Shown: piece after piece, positions 22,274 through 33,003 of the stretch
How positions within the stretch are numbered: position 1 is the stretch's first letter
Layout of the letters: every line of letters starts with the position of its first letter
Source: Chytriomyces cf. hyalinus JEL632
Taxonomy: Eukaryota; Chytridiomycota; Chytridiomycetes; Chytridiales; Chytriomycetaceae
Assembly: GCA_025435555.1 (NCBI GenBank)
Contig: JAIWWG010000051.1
Location: 161,501 to 225,500, forward strand
Direction: 5' to 3'
DNA: 64,000 nt
Notes under the pieces: model-generated
What the model was told of the DNA's origin: nothing
Database searches by the model: none
The model's input: only the letters and a program-made list of their open reading frames with translations
Made by a program: the position numbers and the translations under genes

Positions 22274-22549
22274 TGATAGGGAATTGACCAAGAGTTGCGG
22301 CGTGGCTACGTGATCAATTAAGGAGTTTGGATTGAGTTGGAGAGTGCTAAGAACAGAGAGAAGATTGAGAGGAGACTGCTCTTTATTGAGGTGATATTGC
22401 ACGCTTTAAATAGCGTTACAGAATAAAGAGGAAGTAAATGATTGGTGATGGGGCATTGTGGAGGGTGTGTCATTGTGTTCGGTCAAGAAAAAGGGTGTCC
22501 ATTGTTCTCAATTAGAGACGCGTGACGTAATCCGACAGATTACGTAACA
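22274..22549 (-). repeat. Element 1 5' LTR
   Basis: 276 bp, one visible difference from the other LTR. It lies head-to-head with the 5' LTR of element 2, separated only by TCACT. Confidence 0.93.
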
Positions 22550-22554
22550 TCACT
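22550..22554. repeat. Target-site duplication TCACT (shared, middle)
   Basis: This single 5-bp copy is both the right flank of element 1 and the left flank of element 2. Confidence 0.88.
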
Positions 22555-22875
22555 TGTCACGTAATCTACAGATTCCTTCACGCATGTCCAGAAGCTTCGC
22601 CACGCCAATCAAAATTCCCACAGACACAAAATTTACTCACAGCAATTCCAACACTCTAACACTCCCCAGACACGATCGCATCTTCGTTATTACTTTTTCT
22701 ATCATTTCAAGTGCCACTGTTGTCTTCCTTACATTTGCCACAAAGGCTATTTAAGAAGGCCTTTCTTGATTCAATAAAAAAAAAGTCTCTCAATAATCTC
22801 TTAACTCTCTCAACTCCTCTCAAGTCCTCTCCCAGTCTTGAAGCTGCAATCGAGCTCCTGACTACTTCCGTAACA
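22555..22875 (+). repeat. Element 2 5' LTR
   Basis: 321 bp with TG...CA ends. It contains an A-rich run and AATAAA near 22780, likely the polyadenylation part. Confidence 0.92.
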
Positions 22876-22877
22876 AT

Positions 22878-22890
22878 TGGTAGCATCGGC
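22878..22890 (+). other. Primer-binding site
   Basis: TGGTAGCATCGG begins 2 bp after the LTR. TGGTAGC is complementary to a tRNA 3' end reading GCTACCA, as in initiator tRNA-Met. The identical sequence follows the 5' LTR of element 1. The exact primer tRNA is inferred. Confidence 0.6.
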
Positions 22891-22960
22891 AAATTCCTCC
22901 AAGTAACTACCGACCTCTAAGAAAACCCCAAGAAAAACGCGTCCCATCACGAATCAAGAA

Positions 22961-24091
22961 ATGAATCCAGAAGCCCCAAGTGAACAAGTCCAAGTCCAGT
23001 TTCAAGCAGTAATCCAGAGGTACGAAGACCAACTCTCCGAGTACCGTGAAGCCCTCCACAACCTCCACAACGAAGTAGCAGCCCTCCGCACACCTCCAGT
23101 ACCAGTCCAGACCACCCCAAGCGAACCTCCTGCCACCATCCAACGTCCATTGCCTCTCTTCAGAATGCCAGCTGTCAAGCCCCTCATCTTCTCTGGGAAC
23201 CACCGCAACCGTCCCGCTCATGAAATCCAGAACTACCTCGACGATTACCTCGAACGCTCCCGTGAAATCTGTACCCTCTATGGTTTTGCTCCTTCCACCA
23301 ATGACCTGACCCAACAGAACCAGCCTACCTATGTCCAATTTGTTTCCTCTGGTCTCTCTGAAACTGCACGTGTTGCCTGGCGCCATTTCCCCGAACAAGA
23401 ACGCCACCACATGACCTGGAATGACTACGCCACCTGGATCCAGAAAGCCTTTGGTTCCCACCTCACTCTCAAGCAAGCCATTGAAGCCATGGAAGACCTC
23501 CAACAGACCAGCTCAGCCACCCTCTACACCTCCAAGTTCAATGAACTCGTCTCTGCTATCGCCGCCTCAAGTGTCCAGTACCCAGTCAAGCATCTCTGCA
23601 TCAAGTACCTCCAAGGCCTCAAGTTCCACATCCGTACCAACCCAGCCATCTTTGCCATCGACGAAGACCTTGACCACCTCCAACAAGAAGCTGAAAAACT
23701 CGATGACCTCACTTTCCGTCACAACAAACGCAACGCCGCTGAAATCCGCAAGAACCCCTCAACGGCCTCCACGTCCCGTGCTTCAACCAATCAGTCCTTT
23801 CGATCAGCCCAAGGCCACTCCTTCAAAACAGCCATCCCCGAAACCAACGACCCGATGGACCTTGGGAACACTCAGCAAACAACACCCTACCCACGTCTCA
23901 CCCCAGAACAGAAAGCACTCTACCGTTCCAATGGCTGGTGCGTTTACTGTCAAGCCAAAGACCACGATACCGACCACTGCTCCAAACTCCGTAACCGTCA
24001 AGCCCAGCTTGCCACCAAGCCCCGAGCCAGAATTAACAATGCCTCAACTCAAGCCGAAGGTGAAGAAGCAGACAGCGAAGTCGAACTCTAA
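22961..24091 (+). CDS. gag: Element 2 Gag
   Basis: 376 aa, intact, start MNPEAPSE. It has the same CCHC zinc knuckle (CVYCQAKDHDTDHC) and acidic C-terminus as element 1 Gag. The pol frame is +1 relative to gag, so expression of pol would need +1 frameshifting or an equivalent bypass. Confidence 0.92.
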   Translation: MNPEAPSEQVQVQFQAVIQRYEDQLSEYREALHNLHNEVAALRTPPVPVQTTPSEPPATIQRPLPLFRMPAVKPLIFSGNHRNRPAHEIQNYLDDYLERSREICTLYGFAPSTNDLTQQNQPTYVQFVSSGLSETARVAWRHFPEQERHHMTWNDYATWIQKAFGSHLTLKQAIEAMEDLQQTSSATLYTSKFNELVSAIAASSVQYPVKHLCIKYLQGLKFHIRTNPAIFAIDEDLDHLQQEAEKLDDLTFRHNKRNAAEIRKNPSTASTSRASTNQSFRSAQGHSFKTAIPETNDPMDLGNTQQTTPYPRLTPEQKALYRSNGWCVYCQAKDHDTDHCSKLRNRQAQLATKPRARINNASTQAEGEEADSEVEL

Positions 24092-27000
24092 TTGGTTCTC
24101 TGCCCTCCCCTTTGACAATCCACCTGACCACCTGAACCCAGTTACTGTCCCTGCTCCTTCCGTTCAAGTCCACTGTCCCAAGCTTCCCCTGTTCCAAGTC
24201 CAGACCCAGCACTCCACGCCCTACGCCGACAGTCCCGGCCTCCTTGTCTGCCAAGGTACCATCAATGAACACCCCATCTCCATCCTCATTGACTCTGGAG
24301 CCAATCCAAGTTTCATCAACTCAAGCCTACCGTTCCTCCAAAACAAGCCCCTCGTTCCTCAAGCCTGCAAGATCAAGCTCGCCAACGGTTCTGTTGTTAA
24401 AGGCCAGCGTACCGAGCCTCTACAAGTGAAAATAAACAATACTTCCTTCCAAGACTACCGTTCTTTTACTACTGTCCCTGACCTCACATACGACCTGATC
24501 CTCGGAAAAGACTGGCTCGATGCCCACAATCCCTCCATTGACTGGCCAACAAACCATGTCCGCATTGGTCCACACAGCTGGAAATGCCGTTCTCCGCGTT
24601 CCTCTCCGGAAGTCCTTACCGCGCAGCAATTCATCAATCTCCTCCAGACCCTCCAGCCCGACGATTACCTCGGAGCCATCCTGCCTCAAAAGATGAAGGT
24701 TACTACGTCCGACAGTGACAGAGGCGACGAATCTATACGTACCTCCCTCCCGCCAAACCTCCAGACGATCGTGGACCGATATCCAGATGTATTTGCCCCA
24801 TTTGAGGGCCTACCGCCATCCAGACCTACCGACATGAAGATCGATGTAGATCCTTCTGCCAACTCCAGCCCTCCCTACCGACCAATCTACCCAATGAGCG
24901 CCCCAGAACTCAAGGCCCTCCAAGAAGAAATCGCTTACCTCCTCAAGCACCAACGCATCAGAGCCTCCACTTCCCCTTACGGAGCTCCTGTCTTCTTTGT
25001 CAAGCAAAAGGATAAACTACGCCTTGTCTTCGACTACCGCGCCGTGAACAAACTCACTGTCAAGAATCGCGCTGCCCTCCCAAACATCCTCGAGTCCCTC
25101 GACCGCCTCTCCAAAGCCAAGTACTTCACCAAGATCGACCTCCTCCGGCTTCCACCAGATCCGCATCCAAGAATCCGACATCCACAAGACTGCCTTCCGC
25201 ACCAAGTATGGCCACTACAAATGGGTCGTTATGCCCTTTGGCCTTGCAAATGCTCCCGCCGTATTCCAGACTACCCTCGGCTCCATATTCCGTGACTTCA
25301 TTGACGCCTTCCTCACTGTCTACATTGACGACCTCCTCATCTTCTCCGAGACCCTCGAAGACCACCTCAAGCACATAGACCAAGTACTGCAACGCCTCCA
25401 AGCCAACAAGCTCCACGTTTGCCTTTCCAAGTGCTCCTTCCTCCAGCAAGAACTCGAATACCTTGGCTATTGGATTGCTAGAGGTTCCATCTCTGTCCTA
25501 CCATCCAGAACCAGCTCCATCACTGACTTTGAAGAACCTTCCAACTACTCCGAACTTCGTTCCTTCCTGGGACTCGCCAACACCGTCCATCGCTTTATCA
25601 AGCACCACGCCGCCCTCATTGCACCTCTCTCAGACATCCTCCGTGACCACAAGACTACCTCCTTCTCCGACAAGTGGAATGACACAGCCCGCAGCCATTT
25701 CATCAACATCAAACGGATCCTCGCCTCTCCAGAATTGCTCGCCATCTTCAACCCTGAACTTCCTGTCCATCTTTGCACCGACTGGTCCGCCCGCGCCGTC
25801 GGTGGCTACATCGCCCAACCAGACTCTACCGGAACTGACCAGCCCATTGCCTACTACTCCCGCAAGCTCAAGCCAGAAGAATCCAAGTACCACCCCTACA
25901 TGGGCGAAATCCTCGCTCTTGTTGAATGCCTCAACCACTTTCGCCATTACATTCATGGCAATCAAATCCTCGCCTTTACCGACCACCAGTCCCTTCGCCA
26001 CATCCTCACCCAACCCAAGCTCCGCCCTGTCCACCATCGCTGGTTAGCCGACCTGCTGGCCTACGATTTCCAGATCCAGTGGACTCCGGGGGAGTGGAAC
26101 ACCATTGCTGACGCACTGTCAAGAAGAAGATTCGCAACTGATGCCTCCGTTCAAGTCAACCTCCAAGGAAACACCGTCCATTCTACCGTCCAGATCCCAG
26201 AATCTTACCTCCTGCTCAACACCACGACCCTGACCATCACTGATAACCTCATGAACGATATCAAGGACATGAACACTACCGACCCCCAGTTCTTAGAAAT
26301 AGCGCAGTTTTTAGTTGACCCACTGGACCCAGAAACCTACGACCATGACCCATCCAAGGCTCCCAAGCACCTCCTCCCTCAGATCTCAAGATATCGACTC
26401 CGCGACGGTTTCCTCCACTACGTTGACAAAACCCACGCAAGACTCTACGTTCCAGCCCCTCTCCGCAACTCGCTACTCAAGAAAGCTCACTCCTACGGTC
26501 CAGCAATCCACAACAACTGGGAACGCACCTCCGAACGCCTCACCAGATACTTCCACTGGCCAAAACTCCATCGCGATGTCCAGCGACTCTGCCAGAACTG
26601 CGATAACTGCCAACGCCTCAAGGTAGCACGCCACGCCCCTTATGGACTCCTCCAGCCTCACGACGTCCCGCCCTTCCCATGGCACACTTGCTCCATGGAC
26701 TTCATGACCAAGCTCCCTCTCACCAAGTCAGGATACGATGCCCTCATGGTAGTTGTCGACTCTGGAACCAAACGAACAAGATTAATCCCATGCCACACCA
26801 CCTCAACTGCACACGATATTGCCAATCTCTTCGAAACTCACATCTTCCCGCACCATGGTATTCCAGTCCATTTCATCTCTGATCGAGACACCAAGTTCAC
26901 CTCCAACTTTTGGCAAGCACTCTGCAAGTCCCTCCGAATCAAGCTGACGATCTCCAGCTCTTCCCATCCTCAAACTGACGGCCAGACAGAACAAAAGAAT

Positions 27001-27783
27001 GACTGGATCCTCCAAGCACTACGACACTTTGACTGGATCCTCCAAGCACTACGACACTTTGTTGCTCCCTACCAAGACGACTGGGACATCCACCTACCCA
27101 AGATCGAATTTGGGATCAACGATACAGTCAATTCAAGTACTGGTTACACACCTTTCTTCCTCGAGTACGGTCGCCACCCTCGCTCCATGATCAACATCAA
27201 CCTCCCGCCTGACACCTCCCTCTCTATCAAGGACATCCGCGCAGAATACCAAGTTGCCAAGGATCGAGTTCGTGACTCTCAAGACAAGTACGCTGCCATC
27301 GCCAATCGCAAGCGCCTCGAATCCCCCTTCAAAGTTGGAGATTTAGTTCTTGTCTCAGCCAAGGAATTCAAGCCTCCCAACCTTCGATACCGACAGACCA
27401 ACAAGCTCTCTGAACAGTACTCCGGCCCCTACAAGATCATCGAACTTGTCGGACCTGTCCCGTCCTGCAAGCTAGCTCTTCCCACAGATTGGGGAGTCCA
27501 CCCTGTCTTCCACCCTGAAAAACTTCGACCTTACTTCTTCGACACAGCCAAACATCCTCTTGACAACCAGCCCATTGCTTTACGCGTCATTGACAAAGTC
27601 CTCTCTTCTCGTATTCTTGACGGTCACAAGCAAGTCCTCATCCAATGGAAAGACCACCACCCTGTCTACAACTGTTGGTTAAATGCGACTCCAGAACTCA
27701 TGCAACGTGTCAAGCAAGACCAACCTCTGCCAAGTTCACTCCCCTTTTCATCGCGTACGCTCTTGGAGGCGGGTGTCACGTAA
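24039..27783 (+). pseudogene. pol: Element 2 pol polyprotein (frameshifted)
   Basis: Protease (ILIDSGANPS), reverse transcriptase, RNase H and integrase (CSMDFM, ISDRD, HPQTDGQTEQ) are all present. Near 25140 a 2-nt deletion relative to element 1 shifts the frame inside the reverse transcriptase: the first open segment ends at 25295 and the rest is open in another frame from before 25231 to 27783. A perfect 30-bp tandem duplication at 27001-27060 repeats ten integrase residues in frame (DWILQALRHF twice). The C-terminal segment is chromodomain-like, as in element 1. Inactive as it stands. Confidence 0.9.
27001..27060 (+). repeat. 30-bp perfect tandem duplication in integrase
   Basis: Two adjacent identical 30-bp units, in frame. 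Element 1 has one unit, so this is a private duplication in element 2. Confidence 0.95.
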
Positions 27784-29132
27784 TCTACAGATTTGTCGGT
27801 ACAAATGGTGGTGGCACGCAGTACGAGGGTTTGTGACTTGAGGACTAGGTGCTACAACGATGATTTTGGTCTAAGAAGATGTTTATTTGCCTTGTGGAAG
27901 CTCTACCATTTATACCCTTTGGAATAGAACATGAAAGAATCACTCATGGGTGGAAAATCGTGGGTATCTCCATGGTTTTCTATTTTTTCACGGTAGAAAT
28001 TATAAAGAACCGAGATGGAAATCCCCCGAACGTCCCCAAAGACTGTTGGGCCTTTACCAATCCAAAAAGTTACGATTTGAATAAGAAACTATCCAACCAA
28101 CGTCCAAAGTGCATATGACTGTATCCTTGGACCTCTGACGGGGGCTCTCCCACCTGGGCAGGGAGCCATGGGTCCAAGTGACGGTGTACAGGTAAGCAGC
28201 GCTGCCTGCTGTCCATGTACGTTTCAGCGTGTCAGTTTGACTGTGGTGTACTAACTTTGAACTTTGCTTATGCAAGATCTGGGTCCTCAAGTGCCGCCTG
28301 TCCAGGCTCAAACCTTCGTTTCAACTACACAAGCTATGTACTGGTGTGTTTCTGCCGAATGCTTGGTGTTGCAGGTAGTTTGGCTTAGTACTGTTGGTAT
28401 TCTCTAGAGTGATAGAGTCTGACACCTTATGATGACTTGGTGAGGGTGTCATGTGATGGTGTGTTATCGTGGTGGATCGTTTAAGGTCCCAACTTTGTGT
28501 AAATAAAGCTTTATTGGGGTCTTGGCAGTATGCCTCACAACTTCTCATCCAGTGACCGTAAATAGCCGTGGATGGCACGTGGGTGCTCGTAGGACTTGGC
28601 AGATGTGCCAGAGACCTGTGCGTGTGATCGACGGTGTATTACCGCCCCCGTGGCTTGTCTATATTTACACGAAGTCGTGTGTATTTCATGTCTTTGTTAC
28701 GTATGGGGTCTGCAGGTGCTCAAACACCTGTTTCCCACATCTTCATGCATTCCAGAGATTTTGAGCTCTCCTTTATGTTGAGTACATGAGGAGACCGCTG
28801 GTCCACCTTGACCAGGATCCGCAACAAGATTCCGTCACGCACGTCCAGAAGCTTCGCCACGCCAATCAAAATTCCCACAGACACAAAATTTACTCACAGC
28901 AATTCCAACACTCTAACACTCCCCAGACACGATCGCGTCTTCGTTATTACTTTTTCTATCATTTCAAGTGCCACTGTTGTCTTCCTTACATTTGCCACAA
29001 AGGCTATTTAAGAAGGCCTTTCTTGATTCAATAAAAAAAAAGTCTCTCAATAATCTCTTAACTCTCTCAACTCCTCTCAAGTCCTCTCCCAGTCTTGAAG
29101 CTGCAATCGAGCTCCTGACTACTTCCGTAACA
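27774..29132 (+). repeat. Element 2 3' LTR, split by insertion
   Basis: The first 20 bp (27774-27793) match the 5' LTR start and the remainder resumes after the nested element. Once the insert and its AGATT duplicate are removed, the length equals the 5' LTR. Confidence 0.9.
27794..28826. mobile_element. Nested solo LTR (1033 bp)
   Basis: Sequence starting TGTCGG and ending GCAACA, flanked by the 5-bp duplication AGATT (27789-27793 and 28827-28831). It has TG...CA ends and no coding capacity, so it fits a solo LTR left by LTR-LTR recombination of a different element family. It carries an AATAAA/TTTATT stretch near 28502. Orientation not determined. Confidence 0.8.
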
Positions 29133-29137
29133 TCACT
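29133..29137. repeat. Target-site duplication TCACT (right)
   Basis: Right outer copy, directly after the element 2 3' LTR. Confidence 0.85.
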
Positions 29138-29378
29138 CAGTAGTCTAATGTTGTTTATATTGGTTATAGGATAGACTTCAGATTTGCCTGGGGAGTGAAA
29201 ATCAAACGTATCGTTGGTGTTACTTCGTTATATGAACATGCCATTCAAAAAAAAAAAGGCCAAGTCCTGATCCTAGATGCATTGTCCATGCAGCTTGAGG
29301 CCACGTTGGAGGACTTGAACAACGAGTGTTTTATGTGAGTTCAACTTTATTTACGAAACTGCGAAGGCGGACCAAGGA
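29138..29378. other. Region upstream of the RA-PH gene
   Basis: 241 bp of original flank. It has an 11-A run near 29248-29259, followed by a short open stretch that could encode an LDALSMQLEATLEDLNN-like segment and a GTGAGT donor-like site at about 29334. It may hold a missed 5' exon of the RA-PH gene, but the frame is not open through the A-run. Otherwise nothing recognised. Confidence 0.35.
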
Positions 29379-32300
29379 ATGGCGGACGGCAGCGACCAAA
29401 CATTCCGCATGCCATCGTACCTCACTGCGGTAGTGAATGCACAGCCGGCAGTCCTTCTCCGGGAGGGGGGCCCTTCTGTGCAAGTGCCAAGTTCCCCACC
29501 CTCCTACAGATACGCCTTCCCCCAGGCACCTTCCTCGCCGCCCGCTTACCATCCCACCATGCCCCCAACGCCACACACCAACAACCAAACAGCAGATCAG
29601 GATTTGCATGATGACATTATGGACTTTTACGCATCCACCTCACCAAACAATACGCAGCAGCAGCGACAAGAAACCTCAAGCCATACACCGAAACAGCAGC
29701 GGTTCAGTTCACAATCACTCGCAAATTCGCCGTCGAGCGGGTCAGTCGTGTTTCCGCGGACAACTCTCGTCAGCAATAAGTCTCTCGCTGCATCCATCCA
29801 GCGGGGTCAGTCGCCCTCCATTTCGCAATTCTCGCACTTTTCGCGTCCGTATCAGTCAGGCAGTCAGTGGGGCGCAAACATAACAGACTTGGATTCGGAA
29901 TCGGACTCGGATTCGGACAGCGCAATTGACGAAAAAGCAGAAGCGGAAAACGAAAGCGATGAAAGTCGGGACTTTGATTTCAATGAGCGCCAGCGAAATG
30001 TTACTTTGGAAATGGGGGAACGGGAGGTCAAAGCGGAGGAACCCGCTGCCAAAAAAGCGCCGCGAGTTTCTTCTCGCGTCATGAAATCCGTGATTGCACC
30101 GGCGCCGAAATCAACTGCGAACGATTCAGAGTCTGATGACGACGAAGCACCACTGGGCGTCATGGCTGCGCAGTTTAAGCAGCAGCAGTTACAGTCGAGG
30201 ATAACCTCGCCGCTGCGATCATTATCATTGGATCCCGCAACTACCTCGGCCCTATCACCAGCTCGAGCAAATGACGCATCTGCTACAATTTCAAATCTAT
30301 TGAATTCACTTTCCACCGATGGGAAATTGCCCACAAACGGCACTGATTTGGAGAATTTGGAAGGTCTTGTTGGCGTGTTGAACACGCTCATCACCAGAAA
30401 ACGAATGGACGAACAGCAGCATCAGCAACAGGACAATTCGAACGAACTGAGTGCTTTGAAAAACGCAAATAGCCGTTCTATAAAGATACGGTCCTTGCCA
30501 GTTCCTCCTCCAAATCGGCCAGCCGACGACAGCGAGGACGATGATTTACCCTTGGCGCAAATTCACAAACCGGCACCACTGGATGATGGTGTGCCGCCAA
30601 AGCTAGCTAATCGTATTCCTACCAATTCTGGCAGTGCCATGGTCCGTTTATTGTTGCGATGGTTTTGACGGCAGAAGTGGCTGATGAATTTTGTAATATT
30701 GCAGTCTCGCGGCGCCACAAACAAGTCGACGAATCCCGCGCTGAAGCCAAAGGAATCTGCGCCAGCCATGCAATCATTCCACCAGCCACCTCATCCGCAG
30801 CAAAATCGCATTTCAAGCAGCACGACCACAGCATCGGCTCAAGTGTCACCGACGGTCCCGATTCCTTCCAAGGCAGCAGCAACAACAAATGAGCCCTTAA
30901 AATCCACAACGGATCCCATTCCAACCAAAAAAATCACGATTCGAATTCATTTGGAACTTCATACCATTCCATCGGCCTCGCAAACAGCTTTACCAAGTTA
31001 CAAAACCGTTATTCTGACGGATTTATTAACTTCAGACATGATTGTGGATCAACTCCTGTCGCTTCTTGAGCAAGGTAATTATGGATTTGTCGACGATGGC
31101 ACGTGGACGCTGTTCGAGGTATGCAATGACTTTGGGTTGGAGCGACCCTTGCGAGACTGGGAGATTGTAACGGACGTTGTGGGTGCATGGCTTGAAGGCG
31201 GAGACGGAATCACTCCGTACAAAGGATCCAATGATGCGAGTGGCTTATCTGGCAACAAATTATGGCTCAAGAGCTACGGATTCAGGAACACTCTTGTTCC
31301 CAGGGTGAGATTATTTGATGTCCGTTTTGATGTGTTTAGCACTCATATTCCATGAATTCAGTGCATCATTGGGAAATGGCCGCGAGTCGAGGGACGGTTT
31401 GACATGGAAATGAAACCTGGGAAATGGAAACGGAGATACTTTATTCTACGAGAAGATTGCGTGTATTGGAAGGACCGCGAAAGTGATGTTAGTCTAGACC
31501 CTTTGCCCGTCACCTTTTCTGGATTAACTGAATTGTTTTGTTTGAAAAGACCCGTGACACATTGTTGTGTCGCCTTAACAGCTATGATGTTTACACGCTC
31601 CTTCAAGCGCGAAAGAAAGCACCGTCGCGATATTGCTTTGCGCTGCGATCCACGGCAAGCATGACCATTTTTGAAAAGGCCGATGAATACGCACACTTTT
31701 TCTGCGTTGATACCCAGGATCAATTGGCTGATTGGGTTTTGGGGATTCGTCTCGCCAAGGTAAAGGTTCCTTCATCAAAACACCGGTGGTGTTGCTGACA
31801 TTATAATTTACAGAATGAGTGCATGTTTGCCGAATACCCTGATTTGTTTGCAGACTACGACGACATCCCCGCGCGCAAGCATCCACCTTTAAAACCTGCA
31901 GTTGTCAGTGCTGCCATTACAACCAGCGTTCAACAGCAGCAGCAAGCTTTGACATCCGCAACCGGGCGAATAGCTGACGCGGCAGTGGTTGCGGCTGTAG
32001 AGAATGAACCTGTTCTTCCACCCACCTCGCTTTTAGCGCAGTCCCTTGCCAAAAAGAAGGAAGCCATTACTTTGGTGAATCCTGTCATTGCAGCGGCTCA
32101 GCAAGCTGCTTTGACGGGAAAGCCGCTCTTGTCATTTGGAATGAGCCCGTTTGAACAAATGCAGCAGAATGACGGACCCACCCTTGTTTCAAGGTCGAAA
32201 TCAAAACGAGCGAGCGGTGGCAACAACGCAAATGTACCTACCCCCGCTCTCGCTAACAGCACTTTGAAACGAGGAATCGTGGGCGAATATTTCAACCAGC

Positions 32301-32998
32301 TTGCATATCATCAACAGCAGCAGCAGCAGCAACAACAACAACAGCAACATCATCACCAACATCAAACCGGAGCAGTGGCTGTTGAGCCGGCAACATTACT
32401 GCTTGACCAAATCACTGAGGCCGCCGAAATGCCGCGGTATCCAATGCAGCCAATGGACGCTTCATATGACGACGCGTCTTTACGCGATCTACAAATACGG
32501 CTTGACCGCGCGTGGGAATTGGAACAACAGCAAGCTCTTGCGCTTGTGGAAGCTGTTAAAAGTGGAAGCGCGGTCGGAGCCGCAAGTGGTGGAAGCGGAA
32601 TGGGACGACGAAGCAGCACGGGAGAAAGTGAGAAAGCCCCGCTTGGAAGGCGTTTTGAGCAGCACAAACAGCAGCAGCAACAGCAAAAGGAGCAGCAGCC
32701 CACAGCGATCCCTGGACCACAACAGCAACAACCGAAACAGCCACTTATCAATTTGGGATTGCAGCGCAGCAAGAGTGTCGGTGGTTTGAAACAGAGACAA
32801 CCTTCAGATGCGCAAGCTCCCGGCCCTGCCACACTCGGAAGAAGCAGCGGATCGAAACCGTTGATTGACATGACCGACGCCAAAAACTGCAATATTTGCG
32901 GATGCAGCGAATTCAAAACAGTGTATAGCAGTGCAGGGACTATGCTGAATCGAGATGGGAAAAGAGTGTGTGGTAACTGCCGGCATGCGCATAAATGA
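29379..32998 (+). CDS. RA-PH domain adaptor with C-terminal zinc motif
   Basis: Five exons, 29379-30641, 30705-31304, 31362-31487, 31550-31759 and 31814-32998, sum to 3384 nt, 1127 aa. Residues 1-420 are disordered (Pro/Ser-rich, then acidic). A Ras-associating domain lies near 500-610 (KITIRIHLEL onward) and a PH domain near 622-735 (KWKRRYFILRED ... FFCVDTQDQLADWVLGI). RA directly followed by PH is the core of Grb7/10/14 and RIAM/lamellipodin proteins, which link Ras-type GTPases to membranes and actin. A poly-Gln/His tract lies at 32311-32360. The C-terminus has CNIC ... CGNC, a possible zinc site. The first donor (GTCCGT) is non-consensus; the other junctions are sound. No SH2 domain is seen. 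Confidence 0.85.
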
Positions 32999-33003
32999 CT
33001 TGC

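Larger units (their letters stand above)
17089..22549 (-). mobile_element. Ty3/Gypsy LTR retrotransposon, element 1
   Basis: A 5461-bp element on the minus strand with 276-bp LTRs at 17089-17364 and 22274-22549, TG...CA ends and TCACT duplications on both sides. The two LTRs differ at one position that I can see (17110 versus 22295), so the insertion is recent. A primer-binding site starting TGGTAGC lies next to the 5' LTR (22260-22271), and a purine tract (GGAGGCGGG) lies next to the 3' LTR. Gag and pol are in different frames, with order protease, reverse transcriptase, RNase H, integrase, as in Ty3/Gypsy. One in-frame stop in the reverse transcriptase probably disables it. Confidence 0.95.
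22555..29132 (+). mobile_element. Ty3/Gypsy LTR retrotransposon, element 2, with nested insertion
   Basis: Plus-strand relative of element 1. The 5' LTR is 22555-22875; the 3' LTR starts at 27774, is interrupted by a nested element (27794-28826), resumes, and ends at 29132. TCACT flanks both outer ends. The LTRs differ from those of element 1 in length (321 versus 276 bp) and sequence, but the primer-binding site is the same. At least three differences separate its own two LTRs, so it is probably older than element 1. Gag is intact; pol has a 2-nt deletion in the reverse transcriptase and a 30-bp duplication in integrase. Confidence 0.93.

Noticed and set aside
23421-24038. Long open stretch of the element 2 pol frame upstream of the protease
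   Set aside because: It overlaps the intact gag gene; its Ser/Thr/Pro-rich reading is a frame shadow of gag. Real pol similarity starts near the gag stop.
17355-27783. Retroelements as Ty1/Copia
   Set aside because: Integrase lies after reverse transcriptase and RNase H, which is the Ty3/Gypsy order.
29379-32998. Assignment of the RA-PH gene as a Grb7/10 orthologue
   Set aside because: No SH2 domain is present, so only the shared RA-PH core is claimed.
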